A DNA stretch of 64,000 bases, from the NCBI RefSeq assembly GCF_039904985.1, contig NZ_CP157005.1, forward strand, positions 3,863,501 to 3,927,500, in the 5' to 3' direction. Origin of the DNA: Methylomonas sp. AM2-LC (lineage in GTDB: Bacteria > Pseudomonadota > Gammaproteobacteria > Methylococcales > Methylomonadaceae). The notes beneath the pieces are model-generated. The model saw only the letters and a list, made by a program, of their open reading frames with translations, did no database searches and was not told the DNA's origin. Below, piece by piece: positions 20,354 to 27,717 of this stretch. A program made the position numbers and the translations under genes. The number at the start of each line of letters is the position of its first letter. The stretch's first letter is position 1.

Positions 20354-21442
20354 TCAAGGAACAACATCCACCATAATTTCATCACCCTCATGCAAACCGG
20401 ATAGCACTTCCAATTGATCGCCGTAACGTTTACCGATGCGAATATGATGAATATGCGTTTGATCGCCATCGACTATTTTGACCGCTTGCAATTGACCAAA
20501 TTCCAGCAACGCAGAAATAGGGATCAATAAAGCTTGCTGAGTGGCCTGACAACTCAATTCTAAAGAACCTATTTGCCCTTGTTGCAATCCAGAGGTTATA
20601 GGTAAACTGATTTTAATGGGCTGGGTATGTGTTTCCGGATTAACTTCTGTAGAGATCTCGTCTACCGTTCCCGTGAGGGTTTGCAATATTGATTCTATCC
20701 TGACAGGCACTTGCATACCTTTACTAACCAATGCCACACAATGATCGGCGATTGCAACTTCCAAGCGTAATTGTTCAGGATTATGAAACGTAACAATGGC
20801 TTGCGTTGGGGAGGCTAAATCACCCACATTTTGCAATCGTTGACTGACAACACCGTCAAAAGGTGCATACAAAACATTTTCACCCTGAATTGATCTGGCT
20901 TGCAGAGCATCACTAGCAGCCTTTTGCACCAAAGCCTGTGCAGTTTGCGCCTGAGCCAGTGCGGCATCATAACTTTCCTTGCTTGCTGTTTGCTTGTGGT
21001 AAGCATCAATGACGCGCTCTTCGTCGGCCCTAGCTTTGGCAGCTTCCGCCTGAGCAATATTTTGCGCTGTCAGTGCTGCGTTTAGGCTAGCTTGCAACTC
21101 TCTGTCATCCAAGCGGGCAATAATCGCACCTTTTTTTAGTTTATCGCCAGGCTGTACCCTAATTTCAACGATACGTGCATTAATTTTAGGATTAATATCT
21201 ACCGCTAATTTGGAACGCACTTCCCCTTCCCATTTAAGAGTATTACTAATTGCCTGGGTACTGACTTTAAGCGTGTGGGCATTTTCGGGTATTGCTTGCC
21301 CACTACTCTCTTCGTTCTCTGATTCAGCATTATGGGCTTTAAAAGCCCCTGTAACCCATAAAACCAACACCAACAAGCCACCAATAGCCAGTGCCGACAC
21401 TATCCATTTAAGACGATTTAAAAAGTTTGTTTGTTCAATCAT
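20354..21442 (-). CDS. RND-type efflux periplasmic adaptor (membrane fusion protein), orphan
   Basis: A 362-residue inner-membrane-anchored adaptor of the HlyD/AcrA class. An N-terminal span is at about 13-32. The split lipoyl/barrel-sandwich halves flank a short helical hairpin: VEIRVQPGDKLKKGAIIARL near 90-110 and YAPFDGVVSQRLQNVGD near 195-211. A beta-barrel and a membrane-proximal domain follow to the end. Such adaptors link an RND or ABC inner-membrane pump to a TolC channel. No pump gene lies beside it: 250 bases of empty sequence follow, then a cold-shock gene on the other strand. It must partner with a distant pump, or be a remnant of a split operon. Confidence 0.85.
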   Translation of the reverse strand: MIEQTNFLNRLKWIVSALAIGGLLVLVLWVTGAFKAHNAESENEESSGQAIPENAHTLKVSTQAISNTLKWEGEVRSKLAVDINPKINARIVEIRVQPGDKLKKGAIIARLDDRELQASLNAALTAQNIAQAEAAKARADEERVIDAYHKQTASKESYDAALAQAQTAQALVQKAASDALQARSIQGENVLYAPFDGVVSQRLQNVGDLASPTQAIVTFHNPEQLRLEVAIADHCVALVSKGMQVPVRIESILQTLTGTVDEISTEVNPETHTQPIKISLPITSGLQQGQIGSLELSCQATQQALLIPISALLEFGQLQAVKIVDGDQTHIHHIRIGKRYGDQLEVLSGLHEGDEIMVDVVP

Positions 21443-21677
21443 TTGCGCCTGATTCTGTAAAAAGGATTCTTGCCAAAAAGTAATGTAGGCTGGTCTAATA
21501 TTCTAGGTTATGCTTTACCACACTAAAGTATTTTTGCTGAAATTTCTATACTGTAGGACAATTTTGCTGGTCGGGGGTAAAAATTTTAAATGAAAGCTTG
21601 AAATGTTTGTACAGCATGGTAACTTTACCCTTTATCTTTATACATAATAATAATTAATTTTTAAGAGGAAACATCAA

Positions 21678-22220
21678 ATGAGTATTGAAAACTCTAATGA
21701 CAACGATACAAACATCGATGAAAACGTTGAGCCAGCCGCAGCACCCAAGCAATCAACCAGCAATATCAATGCTGATGCTGCTAAAGAAGCCGCTGGTAAT
21801 TTGCTAGGAAATTTTCTGGCTCTTAAAGAATCGAATCCAAAAGTATTTTTTGGTGCTATTGGCGGTGCCTTAGCCCTAGTGATATTGTTAGTGGTCAGTG
21901 GTGGCTCTGAGCCAAAACTACCAGTTCACCAAAGCAAACCTGTGGTTATTGGGCAAAGCTATGTACTTAAAGGTGCCAATGCTTATGATCCACAAGCAAC
22001 TATTCGTTTGGTTGCTGTTCCTGGCTCTATGGCTGCTTATGATGATACCGAAGAAGCCGACCGCGATGGTGGCTGTAAACATATTAAAGAAGGTACACCC
22101 GTTAAAGTAACGCAATCTCAAGATGCGTATGGTAAAAAAGATGTATTTGTTGAAGTTGAAATGTTAAACGGCGAATGCGAAGGTAAAAAAGGCTGGGCGC
22201 TGGCAGTTAACTTGCAATAA
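21678..22220 (+). CDS. single-pass membrane protein, function unknown
   Basis: A 180-residue protein. Residues 1-50 are polar, rich in Asn/Asp/Ala. One membrane span lies at about 54-74 (VFFGAIGGALALVILLVVSG). The C-terminal 105 residues look like a small beta-rich domain with three cysteines (GGCKHIKEG and GECEGKKGW), faintly SH3-like with a closing GWALAV. That fits an extracytoplasmic beta-barrel fold, but the match is weak. An AAGAGGAAA ribosome site precedes the ATG, and a strong promoter for the tRNA genes begins just after the stop. I do not recognise the family. Confidence 0.7.
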   Translation: MSIENSNDNDTNIDENVEPAAAPKQSTSNINADAAKEAAGNLLGNFLALKESNPKVFFGAIGGALALVILLVVSGGSEPKLPVHQSKPVVIGQSYVLKGANAYDPQATIRLVAVPGSMAAYDDTEEADRDGGCKHIKEGTPVKVTQSQDAYGKKDVFVEVEMLNGECEGKKGWALAVNLQ

Positions 22221-22225
22221 AAATG

Positions 22226-22253
22226 TTGACAGTTTAAATTCTGACTGTATAAT
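22226..22253 (+). promoter_or_regulatory. sigma-70 promoter for the tRNA-Gly gene
   Basis: TTGACA (22226-22231), a 16-base spacer, then TATAAT (22248-22253): both hexamers are perfect consensus. The tRNA begins 20 bases after the -10 box. This is as expected for a stable RNA promoter. Confidence 0.85.
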
Positions 22254-22272
22254 AGTCAGAATAAATTGCAAC

Positions 22273-22347
22273 GCGGGAATAGCTCAGTGGTAGAGCACAA
22301 CCTTGCCAAGGTTGGGGTCGCGAGTTCGAGCCTCGTTTCCCGCTCCA
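22273..22347 (+). tRNA. tRNA-Gly (anticodon GCC)
   Basis: A complete cloverleaf of 75 bases including an encoded CCA. The acceptor arm GCGGGAA pairs with TTCCCGC and the discriminator is T. The D-arm has AGCTCAGTGGTAGAGC. The anticodon loop TTGCCAA in the stem ACCT/AGGT gives GCC. The T-arm has CGAGTTCGAGCCTCG. Confidence 0.96.
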
Positions 22348-22358
22348 AAATTTAAAAA

Positions 22359-22383
22359 AGCCGCGCAAATTCGCGGCTTTTTT
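22359..22383 (+). terminator. rho-independent terminator between the two tRNA genes
   Basis: AGCCGCG (22359-22365) pairs with CGCGGCT (22372-22378) across a 6-base loop, followed by a T-run. It lies 12 bases after tRNA-Gly and 14 before tRNA-Cys, so some transcripts may end before the second tRNA. Confidence 0.85.
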
Positions 22384-22396
22384 ATTTAAGCCTGTT

Positions 22397-22470
22397 GGCT
22401 GCGTAGCAAAATGGTTATGCAGCGGCCTGCAAAGCCGTATACATCGGTTCGATTCCGATCGCAGCCTCCA
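22397..22470 (+). tRNA. tRNA-Cys (anticodon GCA)
   Basis: A 74-base cloverleaf including CCA. The acceptor GGCTGCG pairs with CGCAGCC and the discriminator is T. The anticodon loop CTGCAAA in the stem CGGC/GCCG gives GCA. The T-arm has ATCGGTTCGATTCCGAT. Gly-Cys is the usual gammaproteobacterial pairing; the third member often seen (tRNA-Leu) is not found here. Confidence 0.96.
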
Positions 22471-22489
22471 TTTAAAGCACGTTAAAAAC

Positions 22490-22514
22490 AACCGCTTACC
22501 ATAGCGGTTTTTTT
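22490..22514 (+). terminator. rho-independent terminator after tRNA-Cys
   Basis: AACCGCT (22490-22496) pairs with AGCGGTT (22503-22509) across TACCAT, followed by a run of T. It closes the two-tRNA unit. Confidence 0.88.
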
Positions 22515-23239
22515 ATGCCCGAATCTTTTAGGCTAATTGACCAGTTGCAGGGCTTACCTATCAATATCTTGCTCGGTCAAAATTCATTATAAAGAGATTA
22601 GTCGCTCTAGCTTAATTCAACTTGCAACAATTAAAGCCTTATAGATGTTTAATGTTGAATGAGAGCATTTAGGATCAGTGGGGATTAGAGATCTACCCGA
22701 AGGGGTTAAATACTAAAAAATAATAATACGCACTGCATATACGTACAGTGTTTTATTTATTACTCTGACTAACAACAAAAAACTCTCCGCTTTTTTGACA
22801 TAGACTTTAAAAAAAAATCCGGCGCAAACGGGGGAGATTGGCCGGATTCCAGGTTAACATCGGCACTATGCATACAAGTGTCGAGGGTTAGAGTATCAAG
22901 ATTTGCTGAGGCTTTAAATGTGACCAATTGTCGCATAGCTACCCGCCATTTCTTTTACTATAATCCTGTTCAATTTTATTACTCTATACAGTCAAAATTG
23001 CATTACAAAGGTTGTTTTCCTATTGCTTCAACTCAATTTTGAAGATTACACCTATAACAACTTGGTATGACTCGATTCAAAGTATAAACTTTGCAGACAG
23101 CTGTCAGCATTCGTGTAATCAACATTTATTGCTTAGCGCTTTACCCACACCAAACGCTAATTTTGCCTAAAGAATTTGCTAATCTGATAACCGTCACAAA
23201 AGAAAAAAACTTAAACTTTTTAATTTTAGCTTTAAGGCG
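22515..23239. other. gene-poor region between tRNAs and broken apbE
   Basis: About 720 bases, AT-rich, without a convincing gene. It holds the minus-strand small-RNA candidate listed separately. Open frames near 23091 have no ribosome site. From about 23183 the apbE reading frame is open ahead of its first ATG, so the true start of that gene may lie a few codons further left. Confidence 0.5.
22809..22950 (-). ncRNA. candidate minus-strand small RNA with C-rich terminator loop
   Basis: On the minus strand AATCCGGC and GCCGGATT (plus positions 22841-22848 and 22816-22823) form a perfect 8-bp stem followed directly by a run of nine T, which is a textbook intrinsic terminator. Its 17-base loop contains CTCCCCC, which could pair with Shine-Dalgarno sequences. 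No minus-strand gene lies upstream to be terminated. A -10-like TATAGT lies at 22962-22957, without a good -35 box. A second weaker stem (CGGCACT/AGTGTCG) lies inside. The 5' end is a guess. No known RNA family was recognised. Confidence 0.4.
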
Positions 23240-24098
23240 ATGGGCACACTGTGTGAATTGCAACTGTTTAGTGAACACCCTGGTAGAGCTAATCGACTAG
23301 GTAAACGCATAATAGCTGATGTACTAAGACTAGAAGCCAAATATTCCCGATATCGCGAAGATAGCCTACTCAGCAAATTAATTGGGTTGCCAAGCAAGGG
23401 GGTAGTATTAGCGTGGATGATGAAACGGGTTATCTGCTGAATTATGCAGACACCTGCTATCAGCAAAGCGATGGTTTATTTCATATTACCTCTGGCGTTT
23501 TACGTTACACATGGCGCTTCCATACGAACACGCTGCCAAGTCAGGACGAAATTGATCCTTTACTGGAAAAAGTAGGCTGGCACAAATTAAACTGGCATAA
23601 ACCGTCTTTAGAGTACACTCAACCCGGCATGGAACTGGATTTTGGCGGTATAGTTAAAGAATATGCGGTTGACCGGGCAGCAACCCTGTGCCGCGAAGCA
23701 GAAATCACCCATGCATTGATCAATTTGGGTGCGACATACGCTTGGTGGGGCCGCGCGGCAATGGTGATCCCTGGATTGTCGGTATTAGCCATCCACATAA
23801 GCCGGTTACACTATTGTTAAATTTATCAGTAACTAAAGGCACCTTGGCTTCCAGCGGTGACTATGAACGCTGTATCGTGATAGACGGTGTCCGCTATGCT
23901 CATATTTTAAATCCAAAAACAGGCTGGCCAGTACGCCATCTGGCTTCAGTTAGTGTAATGAGTGAGTTCTGCGTAATAGGCGGCAGCGGCAGCGCCATTG
24001 CCATGCTGAAGGAGGAACAAGGCCCCTCCTGGCTGGTTGAGCTGGGATTACCGCATTTATGGATGGATGTTAATGGCAGACAAGGAGGGGATTTGTGA
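23240..24098 (+). pseudogene. apbE: FAD:protein FMN transferase (ApbE), broken by two frameshifts
   Basis: ApbE attaches FMN covalently to threonine of exported flavoproteins. The pieces read in three successive frames. Frame 1 (23240 to about 23400) has MGTLCELQLF and RLEAKYSRYREDSLLS. Frame 2 (about 23402-23730) has the active-site region DGLFHITSGVLRYTWRF and MELDFGGIVKEYAVDRAA. Frame 3 (about 23730-24098) has DIRLVGPRGNGDPWIVGISH and the conserved HILNPKTGWPV. The first break is in a G-run (23397-23401) where one extra G would restore SKGGSISVDDETG. The second is near 23730, where GGTGCGAC would need to be GGTGGCGAC. The joined length (about 286 residues) is normal. Both breaks are single-G losses, so sequencing error is a real alternative to a true pseudogene. 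A frame-1 FKA codon run precedes the ATG. Confidence 0.85.
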
Positions 24099-24516
24099 CA
24101 ATACCATACAGTGACTATCTGCTGCGCATACTGCGCAACTTTCATTACTCTTACATTAATTACTAATATAAAGTGTGTGATATCACTTATAATTTATTTC
24201 CATTTTACGTTAAATAACATAGTTTAATTAAGCATCAACTAGGCATAACGAGAATAATAAAGCATTTTTGCTATAAATCATCATGTGTTTTTTCTTTATC
24301 ATTTTTAAGCTCACGCCATACACACCACGCTTTTTAGCTTTAAGTACCTGTTAATTTTATTGATTAGAACCTAACACCTAAAATTAATGGCACAAATAAT
24401 GCTTTTTAAAGTTTGGCTGTATTTACTGGGTTGTTATTCCCCCCTACCTTTCTAGTAAATATTACCTCCCGGTATGAATACTCATACCGGGATTTTTATC
24501 TTTACCTATAACCACT
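24099..24516. other. AT-rich intergenic region between apbE and the TlpA-like gene
   Basis: About 420 bases without a recognisable gene. It ends with the strong terminator listed separately. Gene clusters of this type often carry small lipoprotein and beta-barrel genes (DUF4266, DUF3570) between these two families; nothing like them could be read here. Confidence 0.5.
24467..24497 (+). terminator. strong hairpin terminator or attenuator
   Basis: TCCCGGTATGA (24467-24477) and TCATACCGGGA (24482-24492) form a perfect 11-bp stem with a 4-base loop, followed by five T. It ends only 20 bases before the TlpA-like start codon. It may close the upstream transcript or act within the leader of the next gene. 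Confidence 0.85.
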
Positions 24517-25029
24517 ATGTCACATAAATTCTTAAATTTATTTAGTTTATTCCTAATAACACTGGTTAGTCTTGAAGCAGTTGCCACTGAAAATGTTAAT
24601 CGACCAGCTCCGAATTGCACCTTAAGCAATCTGGAAGTTAGCGATAAATATGATCTACAACGTTTTAAAGGCCAGGTGGTGTATGTAGATTTTTGGGCTT
24701 CATGGTGCGGACCCTGTGTACAGTCTTTTCCGTACATGAACACTCTGAATCGCGACTTAAAAGAACAGGGTTTACAGGTGTTAGGCGTTAATCTAGATGA
24801 AAACGCTGAAGATGCCAAAAATTTTGTTAGCCATACTCCACCGCAATTTTTAGTTGCCACCGATACTAACGGTACCTGTGCAAAAGAGTTTGGCGTTAAG
24901 GCTATGCCCTCTACTTTTTTGGTAGACCGTAAAGGTATGATTAGAGAAATCCATTACGGCTTTAGACCGGGCGAGGCAAACGAATTTAGAAGTAAAGTTG
25001 AGCAATTACTGGCCGAACCGATTAATTAA
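24517..25029 (+). CDS. TlpA/ResA-family periplasmic thioredoxin-like protein
   Basis: A secreted thiol-disulfide oxidoreductase of 170 residues. A signal peptide covers about 1-23 (ending EAVA). The thioredoxin fold carries the active site FWASWCGPC (about 66-74) and the cis-Pro region KAMPSTFLVDRKG (about 128-140). An extra Cys pair candidate is C34 with C126 (NGTCAKEF). Such proteins reduce apocytochromes or other periplasmic disulfides. In several gammaproteobacteria this subfamily is linked with apbE, and apbE (broken) lies just upstream here. A hairpin terminator ends 20 bases before the ATG, and no strong ribosome site is visible, so expression may be controlled in the leader. Confidence 0.88.
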   Translation: MSHKFLNLFSLFLITLVSLEAVATENVNRPAPNCTLSNLEVSDKYDLQRFKGQVVYVDFWASWCGPCVQSFPYMNTLNRDLKEQGLQVLGVNLDENAEDAKNFVSHTPPQFLVATDTNGTCAKEFGVKAMPSTFLVDRKGMIREIHYGFRPGEANEFRSKVEQLLAEPIN

Positions 25030-25071
25030 CCCCTATATCTACTCAATTAAGCATGCTATTAAGGGAAAATC

Positions 25072-25260
25072 ATGGAAAATAAAGATAATAAAAAAAAATT
25101 TGATAGGTCAGCTAATGTTGCTAGCTATCCGTCAGCACGATATTTTCAGCTTTATTTTGACATTTTACATGAAGAGCTAAATGAGAATAAACGCATAATG
25201 GAAAACCTGCAAAAACAATTATCGGATTTATTGATTCATGTATCTAAACCACAGAGTTAA
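25072..25260 (+). CDS. small charged helical protein, unknown
   Basis: A 62-residue polar protein. The N-terminal third is Lys/Asn/Asp-rich, and the rest (YFQLYFDILHEELNENKRIM) is a likely amphipathic or coiled-coil helix. AAGGGAAA lies 8 bases before the ATG. An overlapping frame at 24998-25180 has no ribosome site and was not chosen. It lies 42 bases after the TlpA-like gene and before an IHF/HU gene. No signal peptide and no family recognised. Confidence 0.55.
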   Translation: MENKDNKKKFDRSANVASYPSARYFQLYFDILHEELNENKRIMENLQKQLSDLLIHVSKPQS

Positions 25261-25307
25261 TCACATTTTGTGCAGCCCATTAAATCGTAACGGGATTTCT
25301 ATAACAA

Positions 25308-25598
25308 ATGACGAAAAATGAATTGATTACCGCTTTAGCTGCCCAAAAACCGGAATTATCAAAACGTGACGTGAACTTGGCTGTCAAAAATATTATTACG
25401 CTTCTATATAAAACGGTATGCAGCGGTAAACGCATAGAAATTAGAAACTTTGGCAGTTTTTCCATAAAAATCCGATCCGCTCAAGATAAGCGCAACCCTA
25501 AAACCGGGGAAAAAATCCGAGTTCCAGATCGAAATGTGTTGCGTTTTAAACCGAGTCGTAAATTGGGTGCGCAGGTAAAAACTTTTCAGCAACATTAA
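25308..25598 (+). CDS. IHF-beta/HU-family DNA-bending protein
   Basis: A 96-residue histone-like protein. The N-terminal dimerisation helices (MTKNELITALAAQKPELSKR, then DVNLAVKNIITLL) are followed by the saddle-forming beta-sheet (RIEIRNFGSFSIKIR) and the DNA-binding arm with the family signature (RNPKTGEKIRVPDRNVLRFK, including the intercalating Pro) and a C-terminal helix. The length and NFGSF motif fit IHF-beta better than HU. It is not next to rpsA, where the housekeeping ihfB usually sits, so it may be an additional paralogue. No strong ribosome site is visible. Confidence 0.88.
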   Translation: MTKNELITALAAQKPELSKRDVNLAVKNIITLLYKTVCSGKRIEIRNFGSFSIKIRSAQDKRNPKTGEKIRVPDRNVLRFKPSRKLGAQVKTFQQH

Positions 25599-25983
25599 AA
25601 AAAAACAACATTATTCAACTACCATTCCGTCATACTAGCTAAGCATAGAATTAACTTATGCCCCCACTATAAACAATACCTTTGAACAGATCGACTCGTT
25701 GCTTGAAACGGGCCGATATGTTTATCCACTTCAGAACCAACTTATCCTGGCTGGCATGAGATATACGTGCATCCTCGACGTTAATTGATTTTTTTAGCCA
25801 TCTCAACACTGAATTCGATACCCTTTAGCGAGTTATTGATTATCATACCTGCAATAGTTACTGGAACAATGGATGGAGTCGCTTCGATCATAAAGATACC
25901 CTACTCCAATTTGAACGTACACGTTTGATCACTACTCAACAAGTGATTAATATGCTGGAACCACTTATCAAATCAACAATGGT
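25599..25983. pseudogene. decayed coding fragments upstream of the type I secretion operon
   Basis: No intact gene lies in these 385 bases, but protein-like fragments remain in several frames. One (about 25636-25740) reads NNTFEQIDSLLETGRYVYP. A shifted frame then reads TSEPTYPGWHEIYVHPRR to a stop near 25785. A further frame (about 25829-25987) reads FERTRLITTQQVINMLEPL and ends in an overlap with the next ATG. They have no start codons or ribosome sites. I do not recognise the ancestral protein. Confidence 0.35.
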
Positions 25984-27717
25984 ATGAAACAAACTGCACA
26001 AGTCGCTAATCTACGGGACGCTTTGCAACAATCTAAACAATCATTTATGGTTGCTGGCGTTCTCAGTTTTTTTATTAACATTCTGATATTAGCCCCTATG
26101 ATTTACATGATGCAAATCTATGATCGCGTCATGGTGAGTAGTAGTATTTCCACTTTGGGTATGCTGACTATCCTGTTAATGTTTTTATTAGCCTTAATGG
26201 GCGGACTGGAATGGGTGCGCAGCCGGATTTTGGTATTAACTAGTAACCGTCTCGATCAATTACTGAATATCCGGGTTTTTGATGCGTTATTTATCCATGC
26301 CTCCAACAATGCAGGGCGCAATGCCACAGTCCAACCCTTAAACGACTTATTACAAATCCGCCAGTTTCTAACTGGCTCGGGCTTATTTGCTTTTTTTGAT
26401 GCACCTTGGCTTCCGGTTAACATTTTGGTGATGTGGTGGTTTCATTGGAGCTATGGTGTGGTTGCCCTATGCTCGGCATTGATATTGATGAGTCTTAATG
26501 TCTGGAATGAATTTGCCACGCGTGATTTACTTAAAAAGGCTAACGACGAAGCATTGGAAGCAACCCAATATACGCAACGCAACCTGCGAAATATTGAAGT
26601 CATTGACGCCATGGGCATGTTACCGCGTTTGCGTATGCGCTGGTTACGTAAACAAAATACCATGTTGGTTAAACAAAGTAAGGCGAGTGGAAAGGCGGGC
26701 CTAATAGCAGCTATTTCCAAGCTTTTCCGCACTATGATTCAATCCTTGATTCTGGCGTTGGGCGCTTATCTGGCCATAGAAAAACAGATCTCACCAGGGG
26801 CAATGATCGCAGGTTCTATGCTATTGGGGCGTGCGCTAGCTCCATTGGATATATTAATTGGCAGCTGGAAAGGTTTTATCGGTACGCGTGATGCGTATGC
26901 TCGCCTGGACAAACTGCTAAACAGTGTGCCGTTGCGGGAAACCCCCATGCCTTTGCCTACCCCGTTAGGTCAAATTCGCATGGAAAACGTTGCCATCCAA
27001 CCACCCGGCTGTCAGAAACCGGTGCTTGTCGGCATTAATTTAATCATTGAGGCGGGACAACAAGTCGCTATCATTGGTGCCAGCGCTGCAGGTAAATCGA
27101 CTTTGGTTAGAGCCATGCTGGGATTGTACAAACCCGCTACAGGTCAAGTACGATTGGATGGTGCCGACATTAAGCAATGGAATCGCGAAATATTGGGAAA
27201 CTTTATTGGTTATCTGCCGCAGGATGTGGAGTTATTGGATGGCAGTATTAGTGAGAATATTGCACGCTTTGGTGTAATTGATGCGGAACAGGTGATTGAA
27301 GCTGCACGAATGGCGGGTATACACGACATGATATTAAGCTTACCAGAAGGTTACGATACGATAATTCAGGGACAAAGCAACGTTTTATCTGCAGGACAAC
27401 GGCAACGGATTGGTTTAGCACGAGCCTTATACGCTTCTCCGCGGCTGATAATTCTGGATGAACCTAACTCTAATCTGGATCTGGATGGCGAAACTGCGTT
27501 GGCGACAGCTCTTAACAAGTTACGTGAGCAGAGTTGCACGGTGGTGGTAGTCACTCATCGACCCAATATACTTGGGCAAGTGGATAGTATTATTATTATG
27601 CGTGAAGGGCAAGTGGCGGCTTATGGCCCCCGCGATGAAGTTCTAATTGCTTTACAGCGCGCCAGTGCTGCAACTGGCTCTGTCAATAACGCAACAACTG
27701 TTCCGGTGGGTAAATGA
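25984..27717 (+). CDS. type I secretion ABC transporter, PrtD type
   Basis: The inner-membrane export ATPase of a type I secretion system, 577 residues. An N-terminal six-span membrane domain (about 20-310) is followed by the ATPase. The Walker A motif GASAAGKST is near 365, the ABC signature LSAGQRQRIGLARAL near 472-486, and Walker B LIILDEPNSNLD near 488-499. It lacks the C39 peptidase-like N-terminal domain of HlyB, so it is closer to PrtD/AprD, which export substrates with uncleaved C-terminal signals. It overlaps the adaptor gene by 4 bases (ATGA). No RTX or serralysin-type substrate gene was found in the window. Confidence 0.92.
   Translation: MKQTAQVANLRDALQQSKQSFMVAGVLSFFINILILAPMIYMMQIYDRVMVSSSISTLGMLTILLMFLLALMGGLEWVRSRILVLTSNRLDQLLNIRVFDALFIHASNNAGRNATVQPLNDLLQIRQFLTGSGLFAFFDAPWLPVNILVMWWFHWSYGVVALCSALILMSLNVWNEFATRDLLKKANDEALEATQYTQRNLRNIEVIDAMGMLPRLRMRWLRKQNTMLVKQSKASGKAGLIAAISKLFRTMIQSLILALGAYLAIEKQISPGAMIAGSMLLGRALAPLDILIGSWKGFIGTRDAYARLDKLLNSVPLRETPMPLPTPLGQIRMENVAIQPPGCQKPVLVGINLIIEAGQQVAIIGASAAGKSTLVRAMLGLYKPATGQVRLDGADIKQWNREILGNFIGYLPQDVELLDGSISENIARFGVIDAEQVIEAARMAGIHDMILSLPEGYDTIIQGQSNVLSAGQRQRIGLARALYASPRLIILDEPNSNLDLDGETALATALNKLREQSCTVVVVTHRPNILGQVDSIIIMREGQVAAYGPRDEVLIALQRASAATGSVNNATTVPVGK

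Noticed and set aside
22515..22808. A third tRNA gene (Leu), expected after Gly-Cys
   Set aside because: No cloverleaf or T-arm sequence was found after the tRNA-Cys terminator.
22809..22900. A plus-strand riboswitch at the two hairpins before apbE
   Set aside because: No known riboswitch consensus is visible, apbE is about 340 bases away, and the T-run favours a minus-strand terminator.
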